NCBI GenBank assembly: GCA_030425195.1
Contig: JAUIAV010000015.1
Location: forward strand, 45,777-109,776
Direction: 5' to 3'
DNA length: 64,000 nt
DNA from: Gammaproteobacteria bacterium
GTDB taxonomy: Bacteria > Pseudomonadota > Gammaproteobacteria > Pseudomonadales > Azotimanducaceae
A program made the position numbers and the translations under genes. Every line of letters starts with the position of its first letter. Position 1 is the first letter of the stretch. Positions 32,593 through 41,234 of this stretch are shown here, piece after piece. Under the pieces are notes generated by a model that made no database searches, was not told the DNA's origin, and saw only the letters and a list, made by a program, of their open reading frames with translations.

Positions 32593-34008
32593 GTGAGCAC
32601 CGAAACCCGCGTCCGGCGCACCAAGATCATCTGCACCATCGGACCCGCCACCGCCAGCTTCGAGATGCTGGAAAAGCTTGCCCGCGCGGGGATGAACGTG
32701 GTGCGGCTGAACATGTCCCACGCCGACCACGACAGCGCCCAGGAAATCGTCAACTGGATCCGCACGCTCAACCGCAAGCTCAACTATCCGGTAGCCATCC
32801 TGCTGGATACCCAGGGTCCCGAGATCCGCACCGGTGACATCGCCGAGCCCATGGATCTCAAGAACGGCGATGTGGTGACCGTCAGCGTGCTCCCCGGAGA
32901 CGTGGAGTCGAGCTCCATCCACATCAACTACCACGAGCTGGTGGACGTCCTGGAAGTGGGCAACCGGCTCACCGTGGACAACGGGCTGATCAACTTCGAG
33001 GTGCTGGAAAAGCAGGGCGACCGGCTGGTCTGCAAGGTTCTGGACGGTGGAACCCTGGGCGGCCGCCGGCACGTGAACCTGCCGGGGGTCCGGGTAAACC
33101 TGCCGGCCATCACGGCCAAGGACCGGCGCGACATCCAGTTCGGCCTGGACAACGACGTGGATTTCATCGCGCTGTCTTTCGTGCGCAAACCGGACGACAT
33201 CATCGAGCTCCGGGAATTCATGGGCACCAAGGCGAAGAACGTGAAGGTGATCGCCAAGATCGAAGACCAGGAAGGGGTGTCCAACATCCACGGCATCGTC
33301 GAGCTGGCGGACGGGGTGATGGTGGCCCGGGGTGATCTCGGCATCGAAACCAACATCGCCGACCTGCCGAACATCCAGCGGCGCATCGTCCACGCGGCCC
33401 TGCAGGGGGGCAAGCGCTGCGTGGTGGCCACCCACATGCTGGAATCCATGATCGAGAATCCGATCCCCACACGGGCGGAAGTCACCGACGTGGCCAATGC
33501 CATCTACGAGGGCACGGACGCCGTCATGCTCTCCGGCGAGACCAGCATCGGCGAGTATCCGGTCCGCTGTGTGGAGCAGCTGGACGCCATCGCCCGCCAC
33601 TCGGAGGCCTGGCCGGGTCTCGGCTACGAGAAGGATCTGGTCCCGGAAACGGACAAGCAGCACATTGCCATCAACGCGGTTTCGCTGGCGGAAGACATCA
33701 AGGCCAAGGGCATCGTGGTCATCACCCGGCGCGGTATCACGGCGGACCTGGTCACCAGCGCACGGCCTCATTCGGTGCCGATCTATGCCTTCACCAACCA
33801 CTCCCAGACCCGGCGGCGGCTGACCATCAACCGGGCCGTGGTGCCGTACCGGATGGAGTTCTCATCGCAGCCGGAGAAGACGCTGCAGCGGGCGCTCGGA
33901 ATTCTGAAGGAGCGGGAAGGGTTCGTGGCCGGGGACAAGGTGGTGGTGATCTCGGACGTGCTGGCTGAATTCAACTCGGACGCGATTCAGCTCCGGCATC
34001 TCTCCTAG
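32593..34008 (+). CDS. pyk: Pyruvate kinase
   Basis: 471-aa glycolytic enzyme converting phosphoenolpyruvate and ADP to pyruvate and ATP. Signatures: RRTKIICTIGPAT at the N-terminus, LNMSHAD, LLDTQGPEIRTG, the active-site KIEDQEG (Lys), MVARGDLGIE and the TDVANAIYEGTDAVMLSGETSIG region. GTG start at 32593 with AGGA upstream. Length is normal. It follows the helicase by only 21 bases but likely has its own promoter. Confidence 0.97.
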   Translation: MSTETRVRRTKIICTIGPATASFEMLEKLARAGMNVVRLNMSHADHDSAQEIVNWIRTLNRKLNYPVAILLDTQGPEIRTGDIAEPMDLKNGDVVTVSVLPGDVESSSIHINYHELVDVLEVGNRLTVDNGLINFEVLEKQGDRLVCKVLDGGTLGGRRHVNLPGVRVNLPAITAKDRRDIQFGLDNDVDFIALSFVRKPDDIIELREFMGTKAKNVKVIAKIEDQEGVSNIHGIVELADGVMVARGDLGIETNIADLPNIQRRIVHAALQGGKRCVVATHMLESMIENPIPTRAEVTDVANAIYEGTDAVMLSGETSIGEYPVRCVEQLDAIARHSEAWPGLGYEKDLVPETDKQHIAINAVSLAEDIKAKGIVVITRRGITADLVTSARPHSVPIYAFTNHSQTRRRLTINRAVVPYRMEFSSQPEKTLQRALGILKEREGFVAGDKVVVISDVLAEFNSDAIQLRHLS

Positions 34009-34081
34009 ATCTTTCCTGGGATGGAAACTGTCACGGATCTGACATGGATTCACGTGGAACAGATTGTTGTCACGAACCCGG

Positions 34082-34891
34082 TCAGTGCACAGCGGCCGAA
34101 TACAGCATCCGCAGAGAAACGAATATCAGCAACACGCCGAAGGCCCGCCGTAAAGGCAGAGGCGCCGTCCGATGCGCGACCTTTACCCCGAGCGGTGCGA
34201 ACAGAATGGCCGCCGCCATGATGGCGACGAACGCCGGCAGATAGACCCACCCGAGCATCCATCCGGCACTCTCCTGACCCCATCCGGACACGACGTATCC
34301 CAATGCCCCCGCCAGGGCGATCGGCACCCCCAGGGTGGAAGAGGTGGCCGTGGCCCGGTGCACGGGCGTGTTGAAGTAAATGAGCGTGGGCACGATCACG
34401 TTGCCACCGCCGATGCCGGCGATGCCGGAAACCAGCCCGCCGCCTGTCCCGAGCAGCGCGGACTGCAGTCCTCCGGGCCGATTCCGGTGTGCGGAGGGTT
34501 TCCAGCTGGTGAGCATCACAAAGGCCACGAAAAGCAGAAATGCCCCGATGAATCCCCGGAACAGAAAGGTGGGCAGCTGGGCGGCCAACGAACCAGAAAG
34601 AAAGCTGCCTATTACCAGATAGAACGCCCAGCCTCGAACGATGTCCCAATCCACCATTGCTGCGCGGATCTGGGCGGATGCGGCGGAGATGGACGTAAAA
34701 ACGATACAGGCCAGAGAAGTCGCCACGGCAATGGCCGTTGCATCGTGGGCGGAGAAGAGCCCGGCCAGGTCGAACAGGACGATGAGCGCGGGAACGATGA
34801 CCACGCCGCCGCCAATACCGAGAAGTCCGCCCAGAAAACCACTGACTGCGCCGATAGCGGCACAGGAACCGAAGAACAAAAAGTGATTCAA
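34082..34891 (-). CDS. TauE/SafE family membrane transporter (sulfite/anion exporter)
   Basis: 269-aa polytopic membrane protein with the family's duplicated motif: AIGAVSGFLGGLLGIGGGVVIVPAL near the N-terminus and GGLVSGIAGIGGGNVIVPTL in the middle, about eight hydrophobic helices in total. Members export sulfite, sulfonates or related anions. The start is uncertain: TTG 34891 gives a normal N-terminus (MNHFLFFGSCAAIGA) and ATG 34954 would extend it by 21 polar residues. The 5' end sits one base from the start codon of the divergent MORN gene. Its stop is 73 bases past pyk. Confidence 0.82.
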   Translation of the reverse strand: MNHFLFFGSCAAIGAVSGFLGGLLGIGGGVVIVPALIVLFDLAGLFSAHDATAIAVATSLACIVFTSISAASAQIRAAMVDWDIVRGWAFYLVIGSFLSGSLAAQLPTFLFRGFIGAFLLFVAFVMLTSWKPSAHRNRPGGLQSALLGTGGGLVSGIAGIGGGNVIVPTLIYFNTPVHRATATSSTLGVPIALAGALGYVVSGWGQESAGWMLGWVYLPAFVAIMAAAILFAPLGVKVAHRTAPLPLRRAFGVLLIFVSLRMLYSAAVH

Positions 34892-34892
34892 T

Positions 34893-35954
34893 ATGATTAA
34901 CTTAGGCGAAAGAGCCTGGAGTCTACTGAAGTTGCGTCGACTGCAGCAACGCACCAGCGAGCCGCTCAGACGGTTTGGCCGTATCCGTTGGCCCGGCCTG
35001 GCCCTGCCCGTCGTGCTGTCGATCCTGATCCCGTGTCTGGTGCAGGCGGCCGAGCGGGAGTTCCGGCTGGAGAACGGCGACTACTACAAAGGTGAGGTGG
35101 AGGATCGGCTGCGGACCGGCAAGGGCCTCTATATCTGGGCCGATGAGCGCCAGTACGAAGGCGATTTTCTCGAGAACCGGATGCACGGTCAGGGGACCTA
35201 CACCTGGCCGGATGGCCGTACCTATACCGGCACCTTCGTGGAGGATCAGCGGCAGGGGCGGGGTGTGCTCACCTGGCCCAACGGCAACCGCTACGAAGGC
35301 GAGTTCCGTAACAACCAGATGCACGGACAGGGCACCTTCACCTGGGCGAACCGGGACATCTACCGGGGCAGCTTCGTGGAGGACGAACGGACGGGGCAGG
35401 GCACTTTCACCTGGCACACCGGAGAGGTCTATGAAGGCGAGTTCAAGAATGGCGTCCCGGACGGGCGTGGCTTCTTCTCCTGGCCCGACGGCCGCACATT
35501 CGAGGGCTCGTTCTCCGAAGGCATGAAATCGGGTTACGGCGTCCTGGTCTCGATTCCGAACGACAACCGCTACGAAGGCATGTTCGAACGGGACGTGCGT
35601 TCGGGTCTCGGCGTGTTCCGGTCCCGGGACGGCACCATATATCGCGGCCACTTCGCCAACGACAAGATGCATGGCTATGTGGTCAAGCAGAGCCCGGACG
35701 GCATGATGGAACTGCAGCAGTGGCGGGACGGCGAACTGCAGGACAGCCGCACGCTGGAAGCATCCGTGCGCTGTGCGCTGGAGATCGACGGCACCGCCTG
35801 GATGTTCGAGTCGGATGACTGTGTGAACGGCATGGCGCACGGCCATGGCCTGGCGGCGCGGCTGGACGGCATGGAGATCATCGTGGACGCCCGGGTGGTT
35901 CTCGGCCGGCTGATTGATGGTCAGGTGGAATCCCTCGGCATGGAGGGCGACTGA
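34893..35954 (+). CDS. Exported MORN-repeat protein
   Basis: 353-aa protein with a hydrophobic export signal after a basic stretch (WPGLALPVVLSILIPCLVQA) and about eight 23-residue MORN repeats (form YEGEFRNNQMHGQGTFTW) from ~55 to ~245, then a ~100-residue C-terminal domain. MORN repeats bind lipid or protein surfaces; function here unknown. Start uncertain: ATG 34893 has no ribosome site, while TTG 34932 follows GGAG and gives a shorter N-terminus. It overlaps the kinase start by 1 base (35954), so the operon is MORN-kinase-FHA. Confidence 0.85.
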   Translation: MINLGERAWSLLKLRRLQQRTSEPLRRFGRIRWPGLALPVVLSILIPCLVQAAEREFRLENGDYYKGEVEDRLRTGKGLYIWADERQYEGDFLENRMHGQGTYTWPDGRTYTGTFVEDQRQGRGVLTWPNGNRYEGEFRNNQMHGQGTFTWANRDIYRGSFVEDERTGQGTFTWHTGEVYEGEFKNGVPDGRGFFSWPDGRTFEGSFSEGMKSGYGVLVSIPNDNRYEGMFERDVRSGLGVFRSRDGTIYRGHFANDKMHGYVVKQSPDGMMELQQWRDGELQDSRTLEASVRCALEIDGTAWMFESDDCVNGMAHGHGLAARLDGMEIIVDARVVLGRLIDGQVESLGMEGD

Positions 35955-38248
35955 TGTCTTCCGTCGTCCAGTCCGAATACGTCGACATTCCGGGCTTCGA
36001 GGTCCAGAAGGAGCTCGGTCGGGGCGGGATGGCGCGCGTCTATCTGGCCGTGCAGCGGAAATTCGGCCGTCTGGTGGCGTTGAAGGTGGTGAGCGGCGAG
36101 TTCACCCGGGACATGAAATTCCGTGAGCGGTTCATCCGTGAATCCCGGATCAACGCCCGGCTGACCCACCCGAACATCGTTCAGGTCTACGACGTCGGCA
36201 CCCACGAAAGCTCGCTGTTCCTGGTCATGGAATATCTCCGCGGTGGAGATCTGAACGAACGCCTCGAGCGCGGCATGCGGCTCAACGATCTGGTGAACGT
36301 GATCAAGGACATGAGCCGGGCACTCGACTACGCCCACAGCAAGGGCTTCGTGCACCGGGACATCAAGCCGGAGAACATCCTGTTCCGGGAAGACGGAAGC
36401 GCGGTGCTGACCGACTTCGGGATCGCCCAGATCACCGACTCCGATGCCACCATCACCCAGGCCGGCACGGTGGTGGGCACGCCGCAGTACATGTCTCCGG
36501 AGCAGGCGAGCGGCCGGGAGCTGGACGGGCGCTCGGACATCTACAGCCTGGGCGTGGTGCTGTTCAAGATGCTCACGGGCGACGTGCCCTTCAAATCGGA
36601 TTCCGCCGTGAGCGTCGGCATCAAACACCTGCAGGAACCGGTACCCCGGCTGCCGAACTATCTCAAGGCCTTTCAGCCGGTGATCGACCAGTGTCTGGCC
36701 AAGCGGCCGGATCAGCGTTTTCAGAGCGGCGCGGAGCTGATCGAAGCCCTGGATTCCGTGCAGACCAAGGCCGAGCTGCCGAATGCCACGATCCGGGCCC
36801 AGGCCGTCAGCACCCAGGAAGTCCGGGCCGTGGGCAGCGACATTCTGACCGCCGCCAGGGATCCCTCGCGGAAAGACCGTCATTCCGACCGGCAAAGACG
36901 GCGGCGGCGCCTCCAGGCGCTCACCACGCTGCTGGTGATCGTCAGCATCGGTGCGGGCATCAGCTACGTGGTGCTCGAGCAGCCGCCCTGGGCCGTGCGG
37001 GTGCTGACCCTGGCCGGTGTGATCGACGACCCCATGGCTCAGGAGGCCTGGAACAATGCCCAGTCTCTGCATCAGGACCCGAATCAGGGTCTGACCGCGG
37101 TGGTGGCCGCCTACCGGCGCGTGCTGGACCTGGCACCGGATCATTCGGGCGCGGTGGCCGCCATCGCCGGGCTGGAATCCCAGTGGCGCCAGTCCTTCAG
37201 CGCGGCCCTGGCACAGGGCAGTCTGGGCCAGGCCGAAACCAAGCTCGCGGAACTCGAGGCGGCCTTCCCGGATGATCCCGAGCTCGTGGGATTGAAGGGC
37301 GCGCTTGCAGATCGGCGCCGGGCGGAAGCGCTCGTCATCAGCACCCAGGCGCTGCTTCGAAGCCACGGCATTTCGGACATTCCCTCGGCCACGGCCGCCA
37401 TTCAGTCCTATCGGGAAGTGCTGCGTCTGGCACCCGGACATCCGGTGGCGCTGGCGGAGCTCGACGTGATCGCCGGCCACTACGCGGAGCTGGCCATGAC
37501 GTCGGCGGCGGAAGGCGAGCTCGAGAACGCGCTCAACTTCCTCGACCGGGCCAGTGCGGCCAGCGCCAGTCTGCCCATTCTGGATAACGTCCGGGACAGC
37601 ATCCGACAGGCCACCACCCTGCAGGAGGAGATCACTAACATGCTGCAGCAGGCGGGCGAGCTCCGGGCGGCGGGTACGCTCATCAATCCGCCGGGTGAGA
37701 ACGCCGCCGAGGTTTACCACCGGGTGCTGGCGGCTGATCCGGACAATGTGGTGGCGATGCAGGGGCTTCAGGAAGTGGAGTCCCAGATCGTGGCCGGCGC
37801 GACCCAGTCCATCGCGGCGGGCGAGATCCAGTCCGTGCAGGTGCTGCTGGACCGGGCGGGTGGCGTGGGCCTGAGCGCGGGTGCCATCAATCAGATTCAG
37901 AGCCGCCTGGATGCCGAGGTGTCCAGGCTATCCGACGTGCAGACGGGTCTGGAGCGGGCTCAGCTGCTGCTCGCTCAGGGCTTCATCACTGCACCGCAGC
38001 CGGAGAACGCGGTGGCCGTGCTGCGGGAAGTGGAACGCCTGGATCCCGGCAACGCGCAGGCGGCGGAACTGCTGCAGATCGGAGCGGAGCGTCTGGTGAG
38101 CGTTGCCCGGGAAGCCTACGCGGTCGGCATGGTGGAGGAGGCCCGCCAGTATCTGGAGCTGGCACTGACGGTCACGCCGGACGTGGATGAATGGAGGGCC
38201 CTGCGCGCCAGCTGGAATCAAGATAACAATAATGCCACAAGCAGTTGA
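35954..38248 (+). CDS. Transmembrane serine/threonine protein kinase with periplasmic repeat domain
   Basis: 764-aa PknB-type eukaryotic-like kinase. The catalytic domain (about 12-270) has the glycine loop GRGGMARVY, the Lys of VALKVV, HRDIKPEN, DFG and SPEQ followed by DIYSLGVV. Residues ~310-330 form one transmembrane helix (LTTLLVIVSIGAGISYVVL). The rest (~340-760) is a helical, TPR-like repeat region predicted outside the membrane, where it may sense envelope signals. FHA protein follows directly and MORN protein precedes directly. No matching PP2C phosphatase is visible in this window. Confidence 0.92.
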   Translation: MSSVVQSEYVDIPGFEVQKELGRGGMARVYLAVQRKFGRLVALKVVSGEFTRDMKFRERFIRESRINARLTHPNIVQVYDVGTHESSLFLVMEYLRGGDLNERLERGMRLNDLVNVIKDMSRALDYAHSKGFVHRDIKPENILFREDGSAVLTDFGIAQITDSDATITQAGTVVGTPQYMSPEQASGRELDGRSDIYSLGVVLFKMLTGDVPFKSDSAVSVGIKHLQEPVPRLPNYLKAFQPVIDQCLAKRPDQRFQSGAELIEALDSVQTKAELPNATIRAQAVSTQEVRAVGSDILTAARDPSRKDRHSDRQRRRRRLQALTTLLVIVSIGAGISYVVLEQPPWAVRVLTLAGVIDDPMAQEAWNNAQSLHQDPNQGLTAVVAAYRRVLDLAPDHSGAVAAIAGLESQWRQSFSAALAQGSLGQAETKLAELEAAFPDDPELVGLKGALADRRRAEALVISTQALLRSHGISDIPSATAAIQSYREVLRLAPGHPVALAELDVIAGHYAELAMTSAAEGELENALNFLDRASAASASLPILDNVRDSIRQATTLQEEITNMLQQAGELRAAGTLINPPGENAAEVYHRVLAADPDNVVAMQGLQEVESQIVAGATQSIAAGEIQSVQVLLDRAGGVGLSAGAINQIQSRLDAEVSRLSDVQTGLERAQLLLAQGFITAPQPENAVAVLREVERLDPGNAQAAELLQIGAERLVSVAREAYAVGMVEEARQYLELALTVTPDVDEWRALRASWNQDNNNATSS

Positions 38249-39359
38249 TATTAAAATATTTCTTGTCCTGGATGAAGAGAAGATACCGCTCGAAGAGAGC
38301 ATGACGGTCGGCCGTCAGCTCGACAACGATGTGATGGTGGCGGGCGAGGACGTGCTGGATTTTCACCTGCGCCTGGAGCCCACCGAGCGGGGTGCCCGGG
38401 TCTATCCGCTGGGTGAGGCGAGCCTGATCGTCAATGACGTGCACTGTGCGGATCCGGTGGATCTGGTGCCCGGCGACCGGCTTCAGGTGGGGGTGAGCGA
38501 GCTGCTGATCAGTGCGGAACGAACCGGGGCGCCTCAGGCCGACGAATGGTGGCTGCATGCGGACCGGGAAGAGTCCATCTACAAGGTCACCGGCACCCTG
38601 GATGCGGGCCGCAGCGAAGAGAACGAGATTCTGCTGCTGGACGATCACATCTCCCGCCGACATGCGCGCTTCCTGCTCGAGGACGGTGTGGTCTGGCTGC
38701 AGGACCTGCATTCGGCGAATGGTACCTATGTGAACGGGGATCGGCTGGCGGGAGGCTGCCGGCTCTTCCACGGCGACGAGGTGAGCTTCGACAGCCTGCG
38801 ATTTCAGCTCGTGGGCAAGGGGCAGGATCTCACGCCTGTGCGCCAGCCGGTGAGCGTGACCGAGGTGGCGCTCATGAAAGAGCCGCCCAAGAGTGGTTTC
38901 GAGACCACGGAATTCGCGCTCTCGGATCCGGACGGCGAGGAGCCCATGGTCCTGCCGGAGATCAGCGAGACGGGCGCCTTCCTGCTCGGTGTCAGCGAAC
39001 CCGTCAGCGGCTATACCTTCCGTACCCGGATCGGCACCAGCATCATCGGCCGGGACGACGACTGTGACGTGGTGATCCGGGACCCGACCGTGTCCGCCCG
39101 TCACGCGGAGATCGTCGTCCGCCCGGAAGCCACCACCATCACCAACCTGATGGCCACCAACGGCACCCGGGTGAACGGCCAGCAGATCCAGAATGCCCAG
39201 CTCGTGGATGGTGACGTGGTCCGGATCGGCCAGGTCAATCTGGTCTTCAAGGACGTGCCCTCGCTCAGCGAAGAGCGGTCGCTGCTCGGCAAGCTGCAGT
39301 GGATCCTGCTCGGGGCTTCCCTGCTGGTGGCGCTGGGACTGATCTGGCTGATCGGCTAA
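38232..39359 (+). CDS. Membrane-anchored triple FHA-domain protein
   Basis: 375-aa protein overlapping the kinase gene by 17 bases. Three FHA-type domains are visible: a degenerate first one (VGRQLDNDVMV.. at ~22), a second with full motif (AGRSEENEI, SRRHARF, SANGTYVNG) and a third (IGRDDDCDV, SARHAEI, ATNGTRVNG). A C-terminal helix (ILLGASLLVALGLIWLIG) anchors it to the membrane. FHA domains bind phosphothreonine, so the cognate upstream kinase is the obvious writer. ATG 38232 is favoured; the ribosome site is weak, fitting translational coupling. Confidence 0.9.
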   Translation: MPQAVDIKIFLVLDEEKIPLEESMTVGRQLDNDVMVAGEDVLDFHLRLEPTERGARVYPLGEASLIVNDVHCADPVDLVPGDRLQVGVSELLISAERTGAPQADEWWLHADREESIYKVTGTLDAGRSEENEILLLDDHISRRHARFLLEDGVVWLQDLHSANGTYVNGDRLAGGCRLFHGDEVSFDSLRFQLVGKGQDLTPVRQPVSVTEVALMKEPPKSGFETTEFALSDPDGEEPMVLPEISETGAFLLGVSEPVSGYTFRTRIGTSIIGRDDDCDVVIRDPTVSARHAEIVVRPEATTITNLMATNGTRVNGQQIQNAQLVDGDVVRIGQVNLVFKDVPSLSEERSLLGKLQWILLGASLLVALGLIWLIG

Positions 39360-39391
39360 GCTCCGGATTCTGCATTCATCAGGGCACGATC

Positions 39392-40297
39392 GTGGGTGTG
39401 AAGATTCCTTTCAGGCGGGAGCTCGAATTCGAGTACGGCGCGGTGGATCAGGTGGAACCGGGCATCCGGCGCGTCATCGCCAACAATCCGAGTCCGTTCA
39501 CGCACTATGGCACCGGCACCTACATTCTCGGCACGGGCAATGTGGCCGTGATCGATCCGGGTCCGGCAGATCCGGCGCATATCCAGGCCATTCTCGATGC
39601 CGTGGATGGAGAGACCATCAGCCACGTGCTGGTCACCCACACGCACATGGATCATTCCCCCGGCTGTGCACTGCTGAAGAACCACACGGATGCACCCACG
39701 TTCGCTTTCGGGCCGCACGGCTCCGGCAAGGACCCGGACGACGAGCCGGTGGAAGAGGGCGGCGACATGGATTTCCAGCCGGACGAGCTGGTGACCCATG
39801 GCGACGTGATCGAGGGCGGCAACTGGTCGGTGGAGTGCGTGTACACCCCGGGACACACGTCCAATCACATGTGCTTCGCGCTCCGGGAATCCCGGGCGCT
39901 GTTCACCGGCGATCACGTCATGGGCTGGTCCACGAGCGTCATCTCGCCGCCCGACGGGGACATGATGGCCTACATGGTCAGCCTCGAGCTGCTGCTCGAA
40001 CGGGAAGACCGGGTTTACTGGCCGACCCACGGACCTGCCATCACCGAGCCCCATGCGCATGTGAAGGCGTTCATCGAGCACCGGAAGGAGCGGGAGGCGC
40101 AGATCATGGAATGCGTGGAGCAGGGCGTGGGCGTGATCGGCGACATGGTGCCGATGATGTATCGGGATACCCCGGAATACCTTTACCCGGCCGCGGCCCG
40201 TTCGACCCTGGCGGCGGTCGAGTATCTGGTGAAGCGCGGGGCGCTCAAATCCGATGGCGGTGTGACGCTGACGGCCACCTACACCAAGGACCGCTGA
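39392..40297 (+). CDS. MBL-fold metallo-hydrolase
   Basis: 301-aa metallo-beta-lactamase-fold hydrolase. Metal site: T-H-T-H-M-D-H-S-P-G (HxHxDH), later His in TPGHTSNH, Asp in FTGDHVMGWSTS, and His in PTHGP. The segment GPADPAHIQAI and the C-terminal helical YPAAARSTLAAVEYL suggest a thiolesterase/glyoxalase-II or LACTB2-like hydrolase. Start is GTG 39392 with AGGG seven bases before, though GTG 39398 is also possible. Located right after the FHA gene, spacing 32 bases. Confidence 0.88.
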   Translation: MGVKIPFRRELEFEYGAVDQVEPGIRRVIANNPSPFTHYGTGTYILGTGNVAVIDPGPADPAHIQAILDAVDGETISHVLVTHTHMDHSPGCALLKNHTDAPTFAFGPHGSGKDPDDEPVEEGGDMDFQPDELVTHGDVIEGGNWSVECVYTPGHTSNHMCFALRESRALFTGDHVMGWSTSVISPPDGDMMAYMVSLELLLEREDRVYWPTHGPAITEPHAHVKAFIEHRKEREAQIMECVEQGVGVIGDMVPMMYRDTPEYLYPAAARSTLAAVEYLVKRGALKSDGGVTLTATYTKDR

Positions 40298-40300
40298 GCC

Positions 40301-41191
40301 TTACCGGACCCAGTCTTTCGGCGGCAGATAGTCCGTGAGCAGGGCAGCCTCGGGTGTGCCGGGCTCCGGATGGTAGTCATACTTCCACACCACCAGCGGC
40401 GGCAGTGAGGCAAGGACCGACTCGATCCGCCGGCCGCTCTGAATGCCGTACTTGGTGCCCCGGTCGATGGCCAGGTTGAATTCCGCGTAGCGGCCGCGCC
40501 GGTACAGCTGCCAGTCACGCTCCCGCTCACCATAGGGCGTTTCCATCCGTTTCTCGAAGATGGGCCGGTAGGCAGGCAGGAAGTGATCGCCCACGGATCG
40601 GGTGAATCCGAAGGCCTGCTCGAACCCGCCTTCCGTCCAGTCGTCGAAGAAGAGCCCGCCGATACCCCGGCACTCCTGCCGGTGGCTGAGATAGAAATAC
40701 TCGTCGCAGGCGGCTTTCAGATCGCCGTAGTGTTCGCCTGCAGCCGCCTGCGCCTGCCGGTGCCAGTGGACACAGTCCTCCTCGAAACCGTAGTAGGGCG
40801 TGAGATCGAAACCGCCTCCGAAGTACCAGACCGGGTCGTCCGCCTCGACCAGGAAGAAGCGCAGATTGGCGTGGGTGGTGGGCACGTACGGATTCACCGG
40901 ATGCACGATCAGCGATATCGCCGTGGCCTGAAATCCGTGGCCGGACAGGTGCGGATTCCGCTCGGTGGCCGCCGGTGGCAGTGAGGCACCCAGGCTGTGA
41001 GTGAACTGCACGGCCGCTTTCTCGATCCGCCGGCCGCCTTCGAGCACCCGCGGGCGGCTGAGCGCGCCATCGGGCCCGGGGAGGTCTTCCTTCAGAAACT
41101 CGGCGTCGCCGTCCACGTCCTCCAGTGCCTGCACGATGGCATCCTGCAGATCCATGAAATACTGGCGGACGGGTTCGATGGCGGGTTGCAT
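40301..41191 (-). CDS. hemF: Oxygen-dependent coproporphyrinogen III oxidase
   Basis: 296-aa heme-pathway enzyme that decarboxylates coproporphyrinogen III to protoporphyrinogen IX using oxygen. Signatures: HPVNPYVPTTHANLRFF, YFGGGFDLTPYYGFEEDCVHWH, DEYFYLSHRQECRGIGGLFFDDW and RGTKYGIQSGRRIESVL. Start chosen at 41191 (MQPAIEP) because AGGA lies nine bases upstream; ATG 41197 would add MP. Implies at least facultatively aerobic growth. It converges with the MBL hydrolase gene at a 3-base gap. Confidence 0.97.
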   Translation of the reverse strand: MQPAIEPVRQYFMDLQDAIVQALEDVDGDAEFLKEDLPGPDGALSRPRVLEGGRRIEKAAVQFTHSLGASLPPAATERNPHLSGHGFQATAISLIVHPVNPYVPTTHANLRFFLVEADDPVWYFGGGFDLTPYYGFEEDCVHWHRQAQAAAGEHYGDLKAACDEYFYLSHRQECRGIGGLFFDDWTEGGFEQAFGFTRSVGDHFLPAYRPIFEKRMETPYGERERDWQLYRRGRYAEFNLAIDRGTKYGIQSGRRIESVLASLPPLVVWKYDYHPEPGTPEAALLTDYLPPKDWVR

Positions 41192-41234
41192 GGGCATGGG
41201 TCCTGAGCTGACGGAGGCGGCATTATGCCTGGAT

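Noticed and set aside
35921..37720. Long minus-strand open frame (599 codons) over the kinase gene
   Set aside because: Antisense to an unmistakable PknB-type kinase; no ribosome site or motifs. Composition artefact.
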